Assembly: GCA_007119835.1 (NCBI GenBank)
Contig: SKOX01000105.1
Location: 1 to 11,844 of the forward strand
Length of the DNA: 11,844 nucleotides
Origin: Paracoccaceae bacterium
GTDB taxonomy: Bacteria > Pseudomonadota > Alphaproteobacteria > Rhodobacterales > Rhodobacteraceae
Reading direction: 5' to 3'
In this document: piece by piece, positions 1-5,995 of the stretch
Numbering within the stretch: the stretch's first letter is position 1
Layout of the letters: each line of letters opens with the position of its first letter
Program-made: the position numbers and the translations under genes
The notes under the pieces: model-generated
What the model was told of the DNA's origin: nothing
Databases searched by the model: none
Seen by the model: the letters and a program-made list of their open reading frames with translations, nothing else

Positions 1-828
1 CGGCAGCACGTGCAGGATTCGCTGGTCGGCCGGCACGAGGTGCGGCAGCCAGGCGAGCCGCACCGCGTCGAGGAGAAGCCCGCCGAGGCCCAGGGGATCG
101 GCGGTCGCCCACTGGCCGTCGGACGCCAGTTCGCGCAGGACGTCCACGCCCTCGCCCTCGCCCTCGCCCTCGCGCGGCGCGGGCGCGCCCTCCGGCCGGC
201 GCTGGGCGAGCTGGCGGAGGGTCACGTAGCCGTCGAGCGCGTCGTGCGGGCTCGTGCCGCGCACGAGGGGGCGCGAAAGATCGACGCTCATCTTCCAGGC
301 GAGCCCGACCGGCGCGCCCCGCGGCGAGCGCCGCAGGAAGCGCGGCAAGACCGCTTCGGCGAGCTCGACCGCCTGGCGGTGGTAGTCGGGCTTCCGCAAC
401 ACCGACGCCGCCGCGGCGAGCGCGTCCATCCACTTGGTCAGGTAGTGGAAATACTGCCCGTCCCGGTCCCATTCGAGGCGCTCGTCCTCCGGCTCCTCCG
501 GTGCGCGCTCGGGCAGGGGCTTGCCGATCCTGAGGCCGCCGCGGGTCGGGTGGCGGGCGCCCTCCGCCTCGGGCAGTCCGCTCAGCCAGCCGTCCCGGGG
601 GTCGTCTGGCCGATGGCGCCCGAGCACGTGATGGACCGCGTCGACAAGATCGGTCGCCAGGACGCGATACCGCTCGTCGCCGGTCATCCGGAAGAGGGCG
701 AGGTAGTTGCGGACCGCGAAGGCGTCGGTCCAGAGGTAGCGCCTCTGCTCACCGCCGGTCAGCCCGGTACGCTCCGCGAAGTCCGACATCAGGCCGATGG
801 CCGTTGCGTCCTGCGCCGTGCCCCACAT
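1..828 (-). CDS. Conserved protein, six-hairpin glycosidase-like (3' end outside window)
   Basis: The frame is open from ATG at 828 to the window edge: 276 codons with no stop, so the C-terminus is missing. A GGAG stands about 8 nt before the ATG; the upstream frame reaches a stop near 925 without a better start. The N-terminus reads MWGTAQDATAIGLMSDF, then YLWTDAFAVRNYLALFRMTG (about residues 36-55), a VHHVLGRHRPDD block, a GLRIGKPLPER block, and EWDRDGQYFHYLTKWMDAL near residue 140. These aromatic, helix-repeat blocks resemble conserved uncharacterised proteins of the six-hairpin (alpha/alpha)6-barrel glycosidase superfamily, recalled from memory rather than searched. No catalytic residue can be assigned, so enzymatic activity is inference. 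Residues 220-227 are an EGEGEGEG run from a DNA tandem repeat. The gene lies 198 bp downstream of the PEBP gene and has its own stress-type promoter candidate. Confidence 0.75.
   Translation of the reverse strand, partial: MWGTAQDATAIGLMSDFAERTGLTGGEQRRYLWTDAFAVRNYLALFRMTGDERYRVLATDLVDAVHHVLGRHRPDDPRDGWLSGLPEAEGARHPTRGGLRIGKPLPERAPEEPEDERLEWDRDGQYFHYLTKWMDALAAAASVLRKPDYHRQAVELAEAVLPRFLRRSPRGAPVGLAWKMSVDLSRPLVRGTSPHDALDGYVTLRQLAQRRPEGAPAPREGEGEGEGVDVLRELASDGQWATADPLGLGGLLLDAVRLAWLPHLVPADQRILHVLP
148..171. repeat. Four tandem copies of GCCCTC
   Basis: The hexamer GCCCTC is repeated four times without error. On the coding (minus) strand it is GAGGGC x4, giving Glu-Gly x4 at residues 220-227 of the glycosidase-like protein, probably a surface linker between helical hairpins. 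A six-base unit keeps frame when copies are gained or lost, so length variation between strains would be tolerated. Confidence 0.85.
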
Positions 829-969
829 GGCGGCTCCCTCACATCTGCCTCGAAGCCCGCTCGAAGCGCCCCCCGGGCCATCTCGCGTGCCGTCGCCCGT
901 CGGCGTTCGGACGCCTAGCCGTCATGCTCGGTCGAGCCGTCCGCCGATGCGCTCGGCGCCTGCCTGCAA

Positions 970-994
970 AACCTGCCCCGCCATGTGCGGTTCC
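970..994 (-). promoter_or_regulatory. EcfG-type promoter candidate for the glycosidase-like gene
   Basis: On the minus strand GGAAC (994-990) is followed by exactly 16 bases and GGTT (973-970). The alphaproteobacterial EcfG consensus is GGAAC-N16/17-CGTT, so nine specified positions match except the first -10 base. It lies in the gap between the PEBP stop (1027) and the next start (828). Transcription would begin near 963, giving a leader of about 135 nt. The downstream gene could then be expressed separately from the PEBP gene. Confidence 0.5.
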
Positions 995-1026
995 GTTCGC
1001 CGGCGCATTCGAGCCGAGGCGGGCGG

Positions 1027-1494
1027 CTACTCCGGGCGGAGGTACTCGAAGCGCCGTTCGGCCTCCTCAAGCACATGCCCCTGAACGGCCTGCCGGAACG
1101 CGCCGCTGTCGGCGGCCGGCGCGAGGTCGAGCCGGCGGTCGAGCGCAAGCAGCCGCACCCGCATGCGCTGCGGCCGGTTGATCGTCCCGACCGGCGCGTC
1201 GTAGCCGGTCTTGCCGCTGTCGGCCGTTCCCTGGACGAGGCCGGACGGCTCGTCCGGCTCGGGCTTGGTCATCAGGCCCTCGTCCAGCCCCTTCCAGCGC
1301 GGATCGATCCCCCAGGCGAGCCAATGGGCGAACCGGGGCTCGCCGCCGGCGGTCACCGTCTCGATCACGAGGGCCAGCTCCTTCGCCGCACCGGGCACCC
1401 CGCGCCAGCGCACGGGCGGCGAGAAGGCGCGGCCGTCGATGCTGTAGCGCACCGGAAGCCGGCCGCTTTCGAGGGCGCTCAGTTCAACATCCAT
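1027..1494 (-). CDS. PEBP / YbhB-YbcL family protein, variant ligand pocket
   Basis: 155-residue protein of the phosphatidylethanolamine-binding family, whose bacterial members are small cytoplasmic or periplasmic proteins of poorly known function. Family signatures are LPVRYSIDGRAFSPPVRWRGVP (residues 13-34, the 'ipxrYtcdG...sPpL.W..vP' block), FAHW (56-59), a GKTGYDAP block (94-101) and a C-terminal VQGHVLEEAERRFEYLRPE-like tail. No signal peptide is seen. The start at 1494 is chosen over an ATG 60 bp upstream because the family homology begins here and a GGAG sits 8 nt before it. The usual D-P-D-A-P stretch before the HW motif is ETVTAGGEPRF, and the usual GPxPPxGxHRY is DAPVGTINRPQRMRV, so several pocket residues are changed. 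A stress-type promoter lies 34 bp before the start. Confidence 0.88.
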   Translation of the reverse strand: MDVELSALESGRLPVRYSIDGRAFSPPVRWRGVPGAAKELALVIETVTAGGEPRFAHWLAWGIDPRWKGLDEGLMTKPEPDEPSGLVQGTADSGKTGYDAPVGTINRPQRMRVRLLALDRRLDLAPAADSGAFRQAVQGHVLEEAERRFEYLRPE

Positions 1495-1525
1495 GGTTCG
1501 TGCTCCGAAACAGCCGATCGGGTGT

Positions 1526-1550
1526 GGAACCGGCCAGTGCAGCAGGGGTT
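1526..1550 (+). promoter_or_regulatory. EcfG-type promoter candidate, rightward half of a symmetric element
   Basis: GGAAC (1526-1530), 16 bases, GGTT (1547-1550). It is embedded in a perfect 7-bp inverted repeat, TGGAACC (1525-1531) and GGTTCCA (1547-1553), separated by 15 bp. The initiation point would be near 1557, producing a leader of about 340 nt before the DUF2267 start at 1894. That leader contains a hairpin (1579-1606) and the 31-codon ORF (1624). The same bases form the leftward promoter of the PEBP gene. Confidence 0.5.
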
Positions 1551-1552
1551 CC
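1528..1552 (-). promoter_or_regulatory. EcfG-type promoter candidate for the PEBP gene
   Basis: Minus strand GGAAC (1552-1548), 16 bases, GGTT (1531-1528). The -10 block ends 34 bp before the PEBP ATG, leaving a leader of about 27 nt with a GGAG ribosome binding site. The same 34-bp distance is seen for the yqaE-type gene candidate. The element interlocks with the rightward promoter, each -35 block sharing bases with the other's -10 block. Confidence 0.55.
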
Positions 1553-1578
1553 AAGGGAGAGAGCGGTCACCGCGCCGG

Positions 1579-1606
1579 AGCGGCAGCCGAGGCCCGCTCG
1601 GCCGCT
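1579..1606 (+). other. Stem-loop in the proposed leader RNA, just before a ribosome binding site
   Basis: AGCG (1579-1582), a 3-nt bulge, GCCGAG (1586-1591), loop GCCCG, CTCGGC (1597-1602), CGCT (1603-1606). The pairing gives ten GC-rich base pairs. It ends 4 bases before the AAGGAGG at 1611-1617, so it could affect access to that site. No U-run follows, so it does not look like a terminator. It could instead be a chance fold in GC-rich DNA. Confidence 0.35.
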
Positions 1607-1623
1607 TGCGAAGGAGGACGCCG

Positions 1624-1719
1624 ATGGCAGACGAACACGTGCACGATCGGAACAGGGCGACGCGCGCCGGCTGCGCAGGCCGCGCGCCGCACCGCCCGGG
1701 GAGCGATCCGGGACGCTGA
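1624..1719 (+). CDS. Possible 31-residue leader peptide / small ORF
   Basis: ATG at 1624 is preceded by AAGGAGG (1611-1617) with a 6-nt spacer, an excellent ribosome binding site in otherwise gene-free DNA. The product begins MADEHVHDRNRATRAG and is short, hydrophilic, His/Arg-rich, with one Cys and no membrane segment. I recognise no family. It lies in the leader of the proposed rightward stress transcript, 174 bp before the DUF2267 gene, so it could be a genuine small protein or a translated leader. The evidence is only the ribosome binding site and position, and the sequence is low-complexity enough to be fortuitous. Confidence 0.3.
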   Translation: MADEHVHDRNRATRAGCAGRAPHRPGSDPGR

Positions 1720-1893
1720 GGCGTAGCGGTGGACGGCGGCCCGGAGGCATCCGGAGACCGCTGGCCAACCCCGAGGACGCAGCCCGAATGCGGCTGCAGA
1801 GACACAGGAGCGCTTCTCCGGCGGCGCGGACGACCGAAAGCGCCGGGCGATAGCTGCGAGCACCCCGGCGCGCGATCATCGCAAGGAGGTTCC

Positions 1894-2358
1894 ATGACCG
1901 CGACAGGACTCGCAACATTCGACAGAACGCTGCACGCCACCAACGGCTGGCTCCAGGAGATCATGGAGGATCTGGGGCCGGACCGGCAGGTGGCATGGCA
2001 CAGCCTGGGCGGCGTGCTGCGGGCGCTTCGCGATCGCCTTCCCCTCGATCTGGCGGTCCACCTCGGCGAGCAGCTGCCGCTCCTCGTGCGCGGCACCTAT
2101 TACGGCCGGTGGCAGCCGTCGAACCAGCCGGTCAAGAGCCGGTCGCTGGAGGAGTTCCTCGAGCCGATCGGGCGCGAGTTCGACGACCTGCGGCCGGTGA
2201 ACGTCGAGGATGCGACGCGGAGCGTCTTCCGCGTCCTCTCGCTGCACGTGGACCGCGGCGAGCTCGAGAACGTGCGGCAGGCCCTGCCGGAAGAGGTTCG
2301 CCGCCTCTGGCCGGATGAGTTCCTGCAGGCAGCCCCGGCGCAGGGAAAGACGGCATAG
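1894..2358 (+). CDS. DUF2267 family protein
   Basis: 154-residue protein matching the DUF2267 family, helical cytoplasmic proteins of unknown biochemical role often found near stress genes. Visible signatures are AWHSLGGVLRALRDRLPLD (about residues 34-52), the LGEQLPLLVRGTYY block followed by GRW (57-73), a SLEEFLEPIG block, and a C-terminal GELENVRQALPEEVRRLWP segment. No signal peptide or membrane segment is seen. The start is set by AAGGAGGT at 1883-1890, only 3 bases before the ATG, with a close match to the anti-Shine-Dalgarno sequence. The frame runs open upstream to a GTG at 1729, but there is no homology there. It is divergent from the PEBP gene and shares its control region. Confidence 0.88.
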   Translation: MTATGLATFDRTLHATNGWLQEIMEDLGPDRQVAWHSLGGVLRALRDRLPLDLAVHLGEQLPLLVRGTYYGRWQPSNQPVKSRSLEEFLEPIGREFDDLRPVNVEDATRSVFRVLSLHVDRGELENVRQALPEEVRRLWPDEFLQAAPAQGKTA

Positions 2359-2590
2359 GCCCGACGACCTGGTCAGTCCCACACGGGGACGGCGGTGCGG
2401 CTTCGCCGCCGCGCCGCCGTGGCCACGGGGATTAAGCGCGCGGTGGCCCCGCGCCCAAGGGGGCCGGCCGCGCCTCTGCCTGTTCTGGCTGCTGGCCGGC
2501 GGCTGCCGGCGTGCGGTTTTCGTACATGACGGTTCTCTCCTTCCGCAGAAGATGCGATGACGTCGGCCGCGAACGGAGGATGGACCGCCC
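2359..2590. other. Intergenic region between DUF2267 and the VIT-type gene
   Basis: This stretch has no clear terminator for DUF2267. A stem GCGGC/GCCGC with a TTC loop occurs near 2397-2409, and GGCCAC (2421-2426) can pair with GTGGCC (2443-2448) across a 16-base loop. Neither is followed by a T-run. No GGAAC-N16-NGTT match is seen before the VIT-type start. A 31-codon minus-strand ORF with a good ribosome binding site occupies 2432-2527. Confidence 0.4.
2432..2527 (-). CDS. Possible 31-residue small protein
   Basis: Minus-strand ATG at 2527 follows GGAAGGAGAG, with a 7-nt spacer after the purine run; the ORF ends in TAA. The product begins MYENRTPAAAGQQ and is Pro/Ala/Gln-rich, hydrophilic and disordered-looking. 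I recognise no family. It is divergent from the VIT-type gene, 63 bp apart. The support is the ribosome binding site alone. TAA is a rare stop in this GC-rich window, which argues neither way. Confidence 0.25.
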   Translation of the reverse strand: MYENRTPAAAGQQPEQAEARPAPLGAGPPRA

Positions 2591-3340
2591 ATGCGGAAGA
2601 TGGAGCACAGCCACGACCCGTCGGCGATCCGCCGCAGGCTCTCCGCCAAGCACCGGCCCAGCTACCTCGCCGACGCCATCCTTGGCGGCATCGATGGCTG
2701 CGTCACGACGATGGCCGTCGTCGCCAGCGTCGCAGGCGCCGGACTGCCGGCGGCCATCGCCTTCGTGCTCGGGGTGGCGAGCCTGGTCGCGGACGCCTTC
2801 AGCATGGGTGTCAGCAACTACCAGGCCGTGAAGAGCGAGCATGACGCACGCGCGCGTGTGCGGCGTCAGGAGGAGCGTCACATCGAAGAGGCGCCGGAAG
2901 GCGAACGCGACGAAGTGCGCGCCATCTACGAGAAGAAGGGCTTCGAGGGCGAGACGCTGGAGCGCGTCGTCGAGGCGATCACCCGCGACCGGCGCCACTG
3001 GGTCGACATGATGATCCAGGAGGAGCACGGGCTGCCGCTGCACGGCCCCTCGCCGGCGAAGGCCGGGTTGGCGACGTTTCTCGTGTTCATCGTGGTCGGG
3101 TCGCTGCCGCTCCTGCCGTTTCTCCTGCCCGTGCTGGCGGGTCCCGGGCTCTTCGTCGCGAGCGGCGCGGTCGCGGCCGCCGCCCTGTTCGGCATCGGCT
3201 TCGTAAAGGGCGTCATCCTCGACATGCCGCGGCTTCGCGCCGGCGGTGAGACGCTGCTGATGGGCGGCGGCGCGGCGTTGATCGCCTTTCTCTTCGGCTA
3301 CTTCCTCGAGCCGATGATCGGCGACATGGGGTTCAATTGA
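2591..3340 (+). CDS. VIT1/CCC1 family iron/manganese transporter
   Basis: 249-residue inner-membrane protein of the VIT1/CCC1 (DUF125) family, which moves Fe2+ or Mn2+ out of the cytosol in characterised members. The first segment carries YLADAILGGIDGCVTTMAVV (residues 25-44), equivalent to the family's GxxDGxxT block. The second carries LVADAFSMGVSNYQAVKSE (65-83). A charged cytoplasmic stretch rich in Glu (about 84-145, with RQEERHIEE and HWVDMMIQEEHGL) corresponds to the metal-binding domain. Three more hydrophobic segments lie near 160-182, 186-210 and 221-240. Length and segment order fit a full-length member. The chosen ATG has GGAGG 11 nt upstream; an ATG at codon 4 is an alternative. 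It is followed after 83 bp by the porin gene on the same strand. Substrate is inferred from family. Confidence 0.92.
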   Translation: MRKMEHSHDPSAIRRRLSAKHRPSYLADAILGGIDGCVTTMAVVASVAGAGLPAAIAFVLGVASLVADAFSMGVSNYQAVKSEHDARARVRRQEERHIEEAPEGERDEVRAIYEKKGFEGETLERVVEAITRDRRHWVDMMIQEEHGLPLHGPSPAKAGLATFLVFIVVGSLPLLPFLLPVLAGPGLFVASGAVAAAALFGIGFVKGVILDMPRLRAGGETLLMGGGAALIAFLFGYFLEPMIGDMGFN

Positions 3341-3423
3341 CCGACGCGCGGGGATGCGCCCGGGCGGCGACGGCGGGCTCGCGCGCTCGATCGGCGCTGG
3401 TGAGCGCCATCGAGGGCGCGGCC

Positions 3424-4629
3424 ATGCGCAGCGGCACGAGCGCGATCCTGGTCCTGTCCCTGCTTTTGGTTCCGTTGTGCTGGGTAAGCAGCGTCCGCGC
3501 CGCGTCGACCGCCGACGCTGCAGGCGATCACTGGCGAACCGGAGTGGCGGAACTGGAAGATCTTGACGACGAGGCGGTGAGGCTCGCCCCCCGGCTTCGC
3601 GTCATGCTAGGCGGCTATGTGAAGACGGACTTCATCCATGATCTCGATCAGGCGCTGGGGGACGTGTTCGACGTCGACGGGATCGCGGTCGGCTCCGGCG
3701 GCGGCGGCGACCGGTTCAGGGTCCACGTCCGCGAAAGCCGCCTGACCTTCGGCGCCGCGATCGACACCGGCCGGGGGCCGGTGCGGGCCCTGCTCGAGGC
3801 CGACCTCTTCCACGAGGACAGCCACGCGCCGCGGCTGCGGCACGCCCTCGTCGAGTGGCGTGGCCTGATCGTCGGCCAGTACTGGTCGAACTTCATGCCG
3901 CTCGAGGTCCATCCTTCGACGGTCGACACCGAGGGACCGGCCGGGATCAGCTTCCTGCGGCAAGTGCAGGTGCGCTACACGCATCCGCTGGGCGACGACG
4001 TCGAGGTGTCGGCCGCGCTCGAGACGTCCGGGTTCAGCGGCCGGGTGGGCGACGACGTGGTTGTGCCGGAGACGACGCGCGGCATCCTGGCGGGCATCGA
4101 TGCGATGCCGGACGCCACGCTCGCCGCGACCTGGGCGCAGGACTGGGGGCATGTGCGGCTGGCGGGCGTCGGGCGGCTCCTCGACCCGGCCGCCTCCGAC
4201 GATCGGGCGTTCGCCTGGGGCCTGAGCCTCGCGGGACGGGCGCAGGCCTGGCAGGGCGGCCGCGTCCTCGGCGCGCTGACCGGCGGCGACGGCATCGGAC
4301 GCTACATCATCAACGGCGAGGGCCGGGACGCCTTCGTCGACGAACGGGGCGATCTCCGGACGATCGGGTCATGGGGCGCGGTTGCCGGCGTCGCGCAGGA
4401 ATTTTCCGAGCAGGTCACCGGGCGGGTGGTCGGGGGCTTCTACCGCGTGGAGGACACCTTCGCTCCGTCGGACACGCGGACACTGCAGACGCTTCATACC
4501 TCGTTGTTCTGGCGGCCGGCGGACCGGATCACCATCGGCACCGAGGTCGTCCTCGGACGCCGGGAGACGGCCGACGGACGCAGCGGAAGCAACACGCGGC
4601 TGCAGGGGGCCTTGCAGGTCGACTTCTAG
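3424..4629 (+). CDS. DcaP-like outer-membrane porin
   Basis: 401-residue precursor of an outer-membrane beta-barrel. The signal peptide is MRSGTSAILVLSLLLVPL with cleavage expected after VRA (residue 26). The mature protein has the DcaP family opening RLRVMLGGYVKTDFIHD (58-73), an FRVHVRESRLTFGAAIDT block (98-115), and WRGLIVGQYWSNFMPLE with HPSTVDTEGPAGISFLRQ (145-180), then alternating strands to a terminal Phe (LQVDF), the usual outer-membrane assembly signal. DcaP porins usually carry an N-terminal coiled coil before the barrel; here only about 30 residues precede it. Known DcaP proteins admit small anionic solutes, but the substrate here is unknown. The ATG at 3424 is preferred to one at 3337 because it begins a normal signal peptide and has GAGGG upstream. 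Confidence 0.9.
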   Translation: MRSGTSAILVLSLLLVPLCWVSSVRAASTADAAGDHWRTGVAELEDLDDEAVRLAPRLRVMLGGYVKTDFIHDLDQALGDVFDVDGIAVGSGGGGDRFRVHVRESRLTFGAAIDTGRGPVRALLEADLFHEDSHAPRLRHALVEWRGLIVGQYWSNFMPLEVHPSTVDTEGPAGISFLRQVQVRYTHPLGDDVEVSAALETSGFSGRVGDDVVVPETTRGILAGIDAMPDATLAATWAQDWGHVRLAGVGRLLDPAASDDRAFAWGLSLAGRAQAWQGGRVLGALTGGDGIGRYIINGEGRDAFVDERGDLRTIGSWGAVAGVAQEFSEQVTGRVVGGFYRVEDTFAPSDTRTLQTLHTSLFWRPADRITIGTEVVLGRRETADGRSGSNTRLQGALQVDF

Positions 4630-4638
4630 CGTCGCCTG

Positions 4639-4680
4639 CCGCGCTTCGCGGCCGGGCGAGCGGTCCGGCGGATCGTCCGC
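4639..4680. terminator. Possible bidirectional terminator between convergent genes
   Basis: The 57-bp gap between the porin stop and the channel stop holds two short stems: CCGCG/CGCGG around CTT (4639-4651, extendable by one G-C pair), and GCGGA/TCCGC around TCG (4668-4680). Both are short and lack a T-run. The call rests mainly on position between converging genes. Confidence 0.3.
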
Positions 4681-4686
4681 GCCGCG

Positions 4687-5685
4687 TCAGCCGGAACCCA
4701 CGTCCGACCAGGAACGCCCCGAGTCCTCGACCAGCGAGAGGCTGATGCGGCGGCGCAGCTCGTGGCGCTCCATCGCGCGGCCAAACCGCGTCTCGTCGAC
4801 GACCGGGACACCAAGCCGGCGCAGTCCCTCGAGCGATGGAAGCGGCGGAGGCTCGGGCGCGGGGCCGACGCCGAGCCGGCTGAGGCTCGCGAGGTAGGAG
4901 CCGATGCCGTTCGTCGCCGGCCGGACGAACGCCACGGGCAGGCGGCAGTCCGGCGCCACGCCCTCCTCGATGATCGCCAGTGCCTCGTCGAGCGCCGCCA
5001 GCCGCACGGTCACCGCGGCGTCCTCGTCCTCGCTGTAGAAGTAGTGCAGCACCGGGTAGGTGAGATGCTGCTGGCCGACCTCCATGATCTTCGGCGCGAG
5101 AACGACGAGGTGCTCGGCGAGCGTCGAGAAGTCGCGGCCGTTCCAGGACGATCGCAGGATCTCCTCGGGCGTCCGGCCGATGCCGCTGATGTGCAGGGCA
5201 AGCTGGCGCTTGTCGGCGGCGGCGGAGACCGTCGGAATGAAGTAGGTGGCCGAGAGCGAGATGGTGAGGAAGCCGAGGCCGGCGGCGATGTTGCTGGCGA
5301 GTTGCGCCGGCGCGCCGTCCGGCCGGTAGTCGCCGACGCCGAGGGTGAAGATGGAGAAGCCGGCGTGGTAGACGCGCGACCAGAAGCCGGCAGGCTCGCC
5401 GCTGAGGCTGTCGATGACCATGGCCTCTCCGGCGGAAAAGAACAGCGTCCAGGCGATCCACTGGCCGAGCAGCCAGCCTGCCACCGTGAGCACGGCGATC
5501 AAGGAACCGGCGTAGGTCAGTAGGTGCCGTCTCCCAGGATCGAGCCTGCGGGCCGCTGCCCAGCCAAACTTGCCGAGCCGTAGCGTCACAGGCCCCGCCC
5601 CGTGAAGGGTCAGCGTCGTCTTGACGAGGTCGAAGACCACGAGGGCGAGCAACATCAGTCCTGCGGCAGCGAGCAACCAAGTCAC
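4687..5685 (-). CDS. Two-TM potassium-channel-like membrane protein
   Basis: 332-residue protein with an N-terminal hydrophobic helix (residues 2-20), a second membrane helix (about 58-84), a pore loop, and a third helix (about 133-155). The pore loop contains FSIFTLGVGDYRPDG (110-124), a TxGxGD potassium-filter motif with Val in place of Tyr/Phe. This is the ion-channel (Ion_trans_2) arrangement. The cytoplasmic tail of about 175 residues is not a recognisable TrkA-N domain and ends in a charged stretch. The start is GTG at 5685: GAGGA stands 5 nt upstream, and the frame meets a TGA just before, so no longer start exists. It lies 34 bp behind the yqaE-type gene and probably shares its transcript. 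Ion selectivity is inferred from the motif. Confidence 0.82.
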   Translation of the reverse strand: MTWLLAAAGLMLLALVVFDLVKTTLTLHGAGPVTLRLGKFGWAAARRLDPGRRHLLTYAGSLIAVLTVAGWLLGQWIAWTLFFSAGEAMVIDSLSGEPAGFWSRVYHAGFSIFTLGVGDYRPDGAPAQLASNIAAGLGFLTISLSATYFIPTVSAAADKRQLALHISGIGRTPEEILRSSWNGRDFSTLAEHLVVLAPKIMEVGQQHLTYPVLHYFYSEDEDAAVTVRLAALDEALAIIEEGVAPDCRLPVAFVRPATNGIGSYLASLSRLGVGPAPEPPPLPSLEGLRRLGVPVVDETRFGRAMERHELRRRISLSLVEDSGRSWSDVGSG

Positions 5686-5719
5686 GGGCTTCCTCGGACG
5701 TCAGCTCCGGCAGTCCGGA

Positions 5720-5878
5720 TCATTTTCGCGCAATGATCCAGACCGCGTGGACGATGCCGGGAATGTAGCCGAGCAAGGTCAGCAGGATGTTGATCCAGAA
5801 GTGCCTGCCGATGCCGACCTGGAGGAAGACGCCGAGCGGCGGCAGGAGGATGGCAAGCAGGATGCGGATCAGGTCCAT
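5720..5878 (-). CDS. YqaE/Pmp3 family small membrane protein
   Basis: 52-residue hydrophobic protein of the Pmp3/YqaE (UPF0057, plant RCI2/Blt101) family. It reads MDLIRILLAILLPPLGVFLQ at the N-terminus, then VGIGRHFWINILLTLLGYIP and GIVHAVWIIARK, so both membrane helices and the LLPPLGVFLQ and LLTLLGYIPGIVHA signatures are intact at normal family length. Characterised members are plasma-membrane proteins induced by salt, cold or membrane stress and affecting ion leak. The ribosome binding site is weak. A near-consensus stress promoter ends 34 bp before the ATG. The K+-channel-like gene follows directly, consistent with a membrane-potential or osmotic stress role. Confidence 0.93.
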   Translation of the reverse strand: MDLIRILLAILLPPLGVFLQVGIGRHFWINILLTLLGYIPGIVHAVWIIARK

Positions 5879-5911
5879 GGCGGGCAGCCCAGATAACGGT
5901 GTCCTGCTGCT

Positions 5912-5936
5912 AACGCTGCCGGCGCCGCCTGGTTCG
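5912..5936 (-). promoter_or_regulatory. EcfG-like promoter candidate for the YqaE/Pmp3 and channel genes
   Basis: Minus strand CGAAC (5936-5932), 16 bases, CGTT (5915-5912). The -35 block has one mismatch to GGAAC and the -10 block is perfect. The -10 block ends 34 bp before the ATG at 5878, the same distance as at the PEBP gene, implying a leader of about 27 nt. Confidence 0.4.
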
Positions 5937-5968
5937 GTGCAGGTGCAACCGGACGCACGCCTGTCCCG

Positions 5969-5981
5969 CCCGGCTACCGGG
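5969..5981 (-). terminator. Short hairpin after the RND gene, possible terminator
   Basis: CCCGG and CCGGG flank the triplet CTA (plus strand), 14 bp downstream of the RND stop codon. The stem is GC-only but there is no T-run in the direction of transcription, so intrinsic termination is doubtful. Confidence 0.25.
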
Positions 5982-5995
5982 GATGCTGCGAAGCG

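Noticed and set aside
10..918. 302-codon plus-strand frame over the left end
   Set aside because: The opposite strand encodes a conserved-looking protein with a ribosome binding site; the plus frame is Arg/Ala/Pro-rich low complexity.
925..996. Short minus-strand ORF between the PEBP and glycosidase-like genes
   Set aside because: It is about 20-28 codons, overlaps the promoter candidate and has no ribosome binding site.
1729..1893. N-terminal extension of DUF2267 from GTG 1729
   Set aside because: No family homology in the extension, while the ATG at 1894 has a near-perfect ribosome binding site directly before it.
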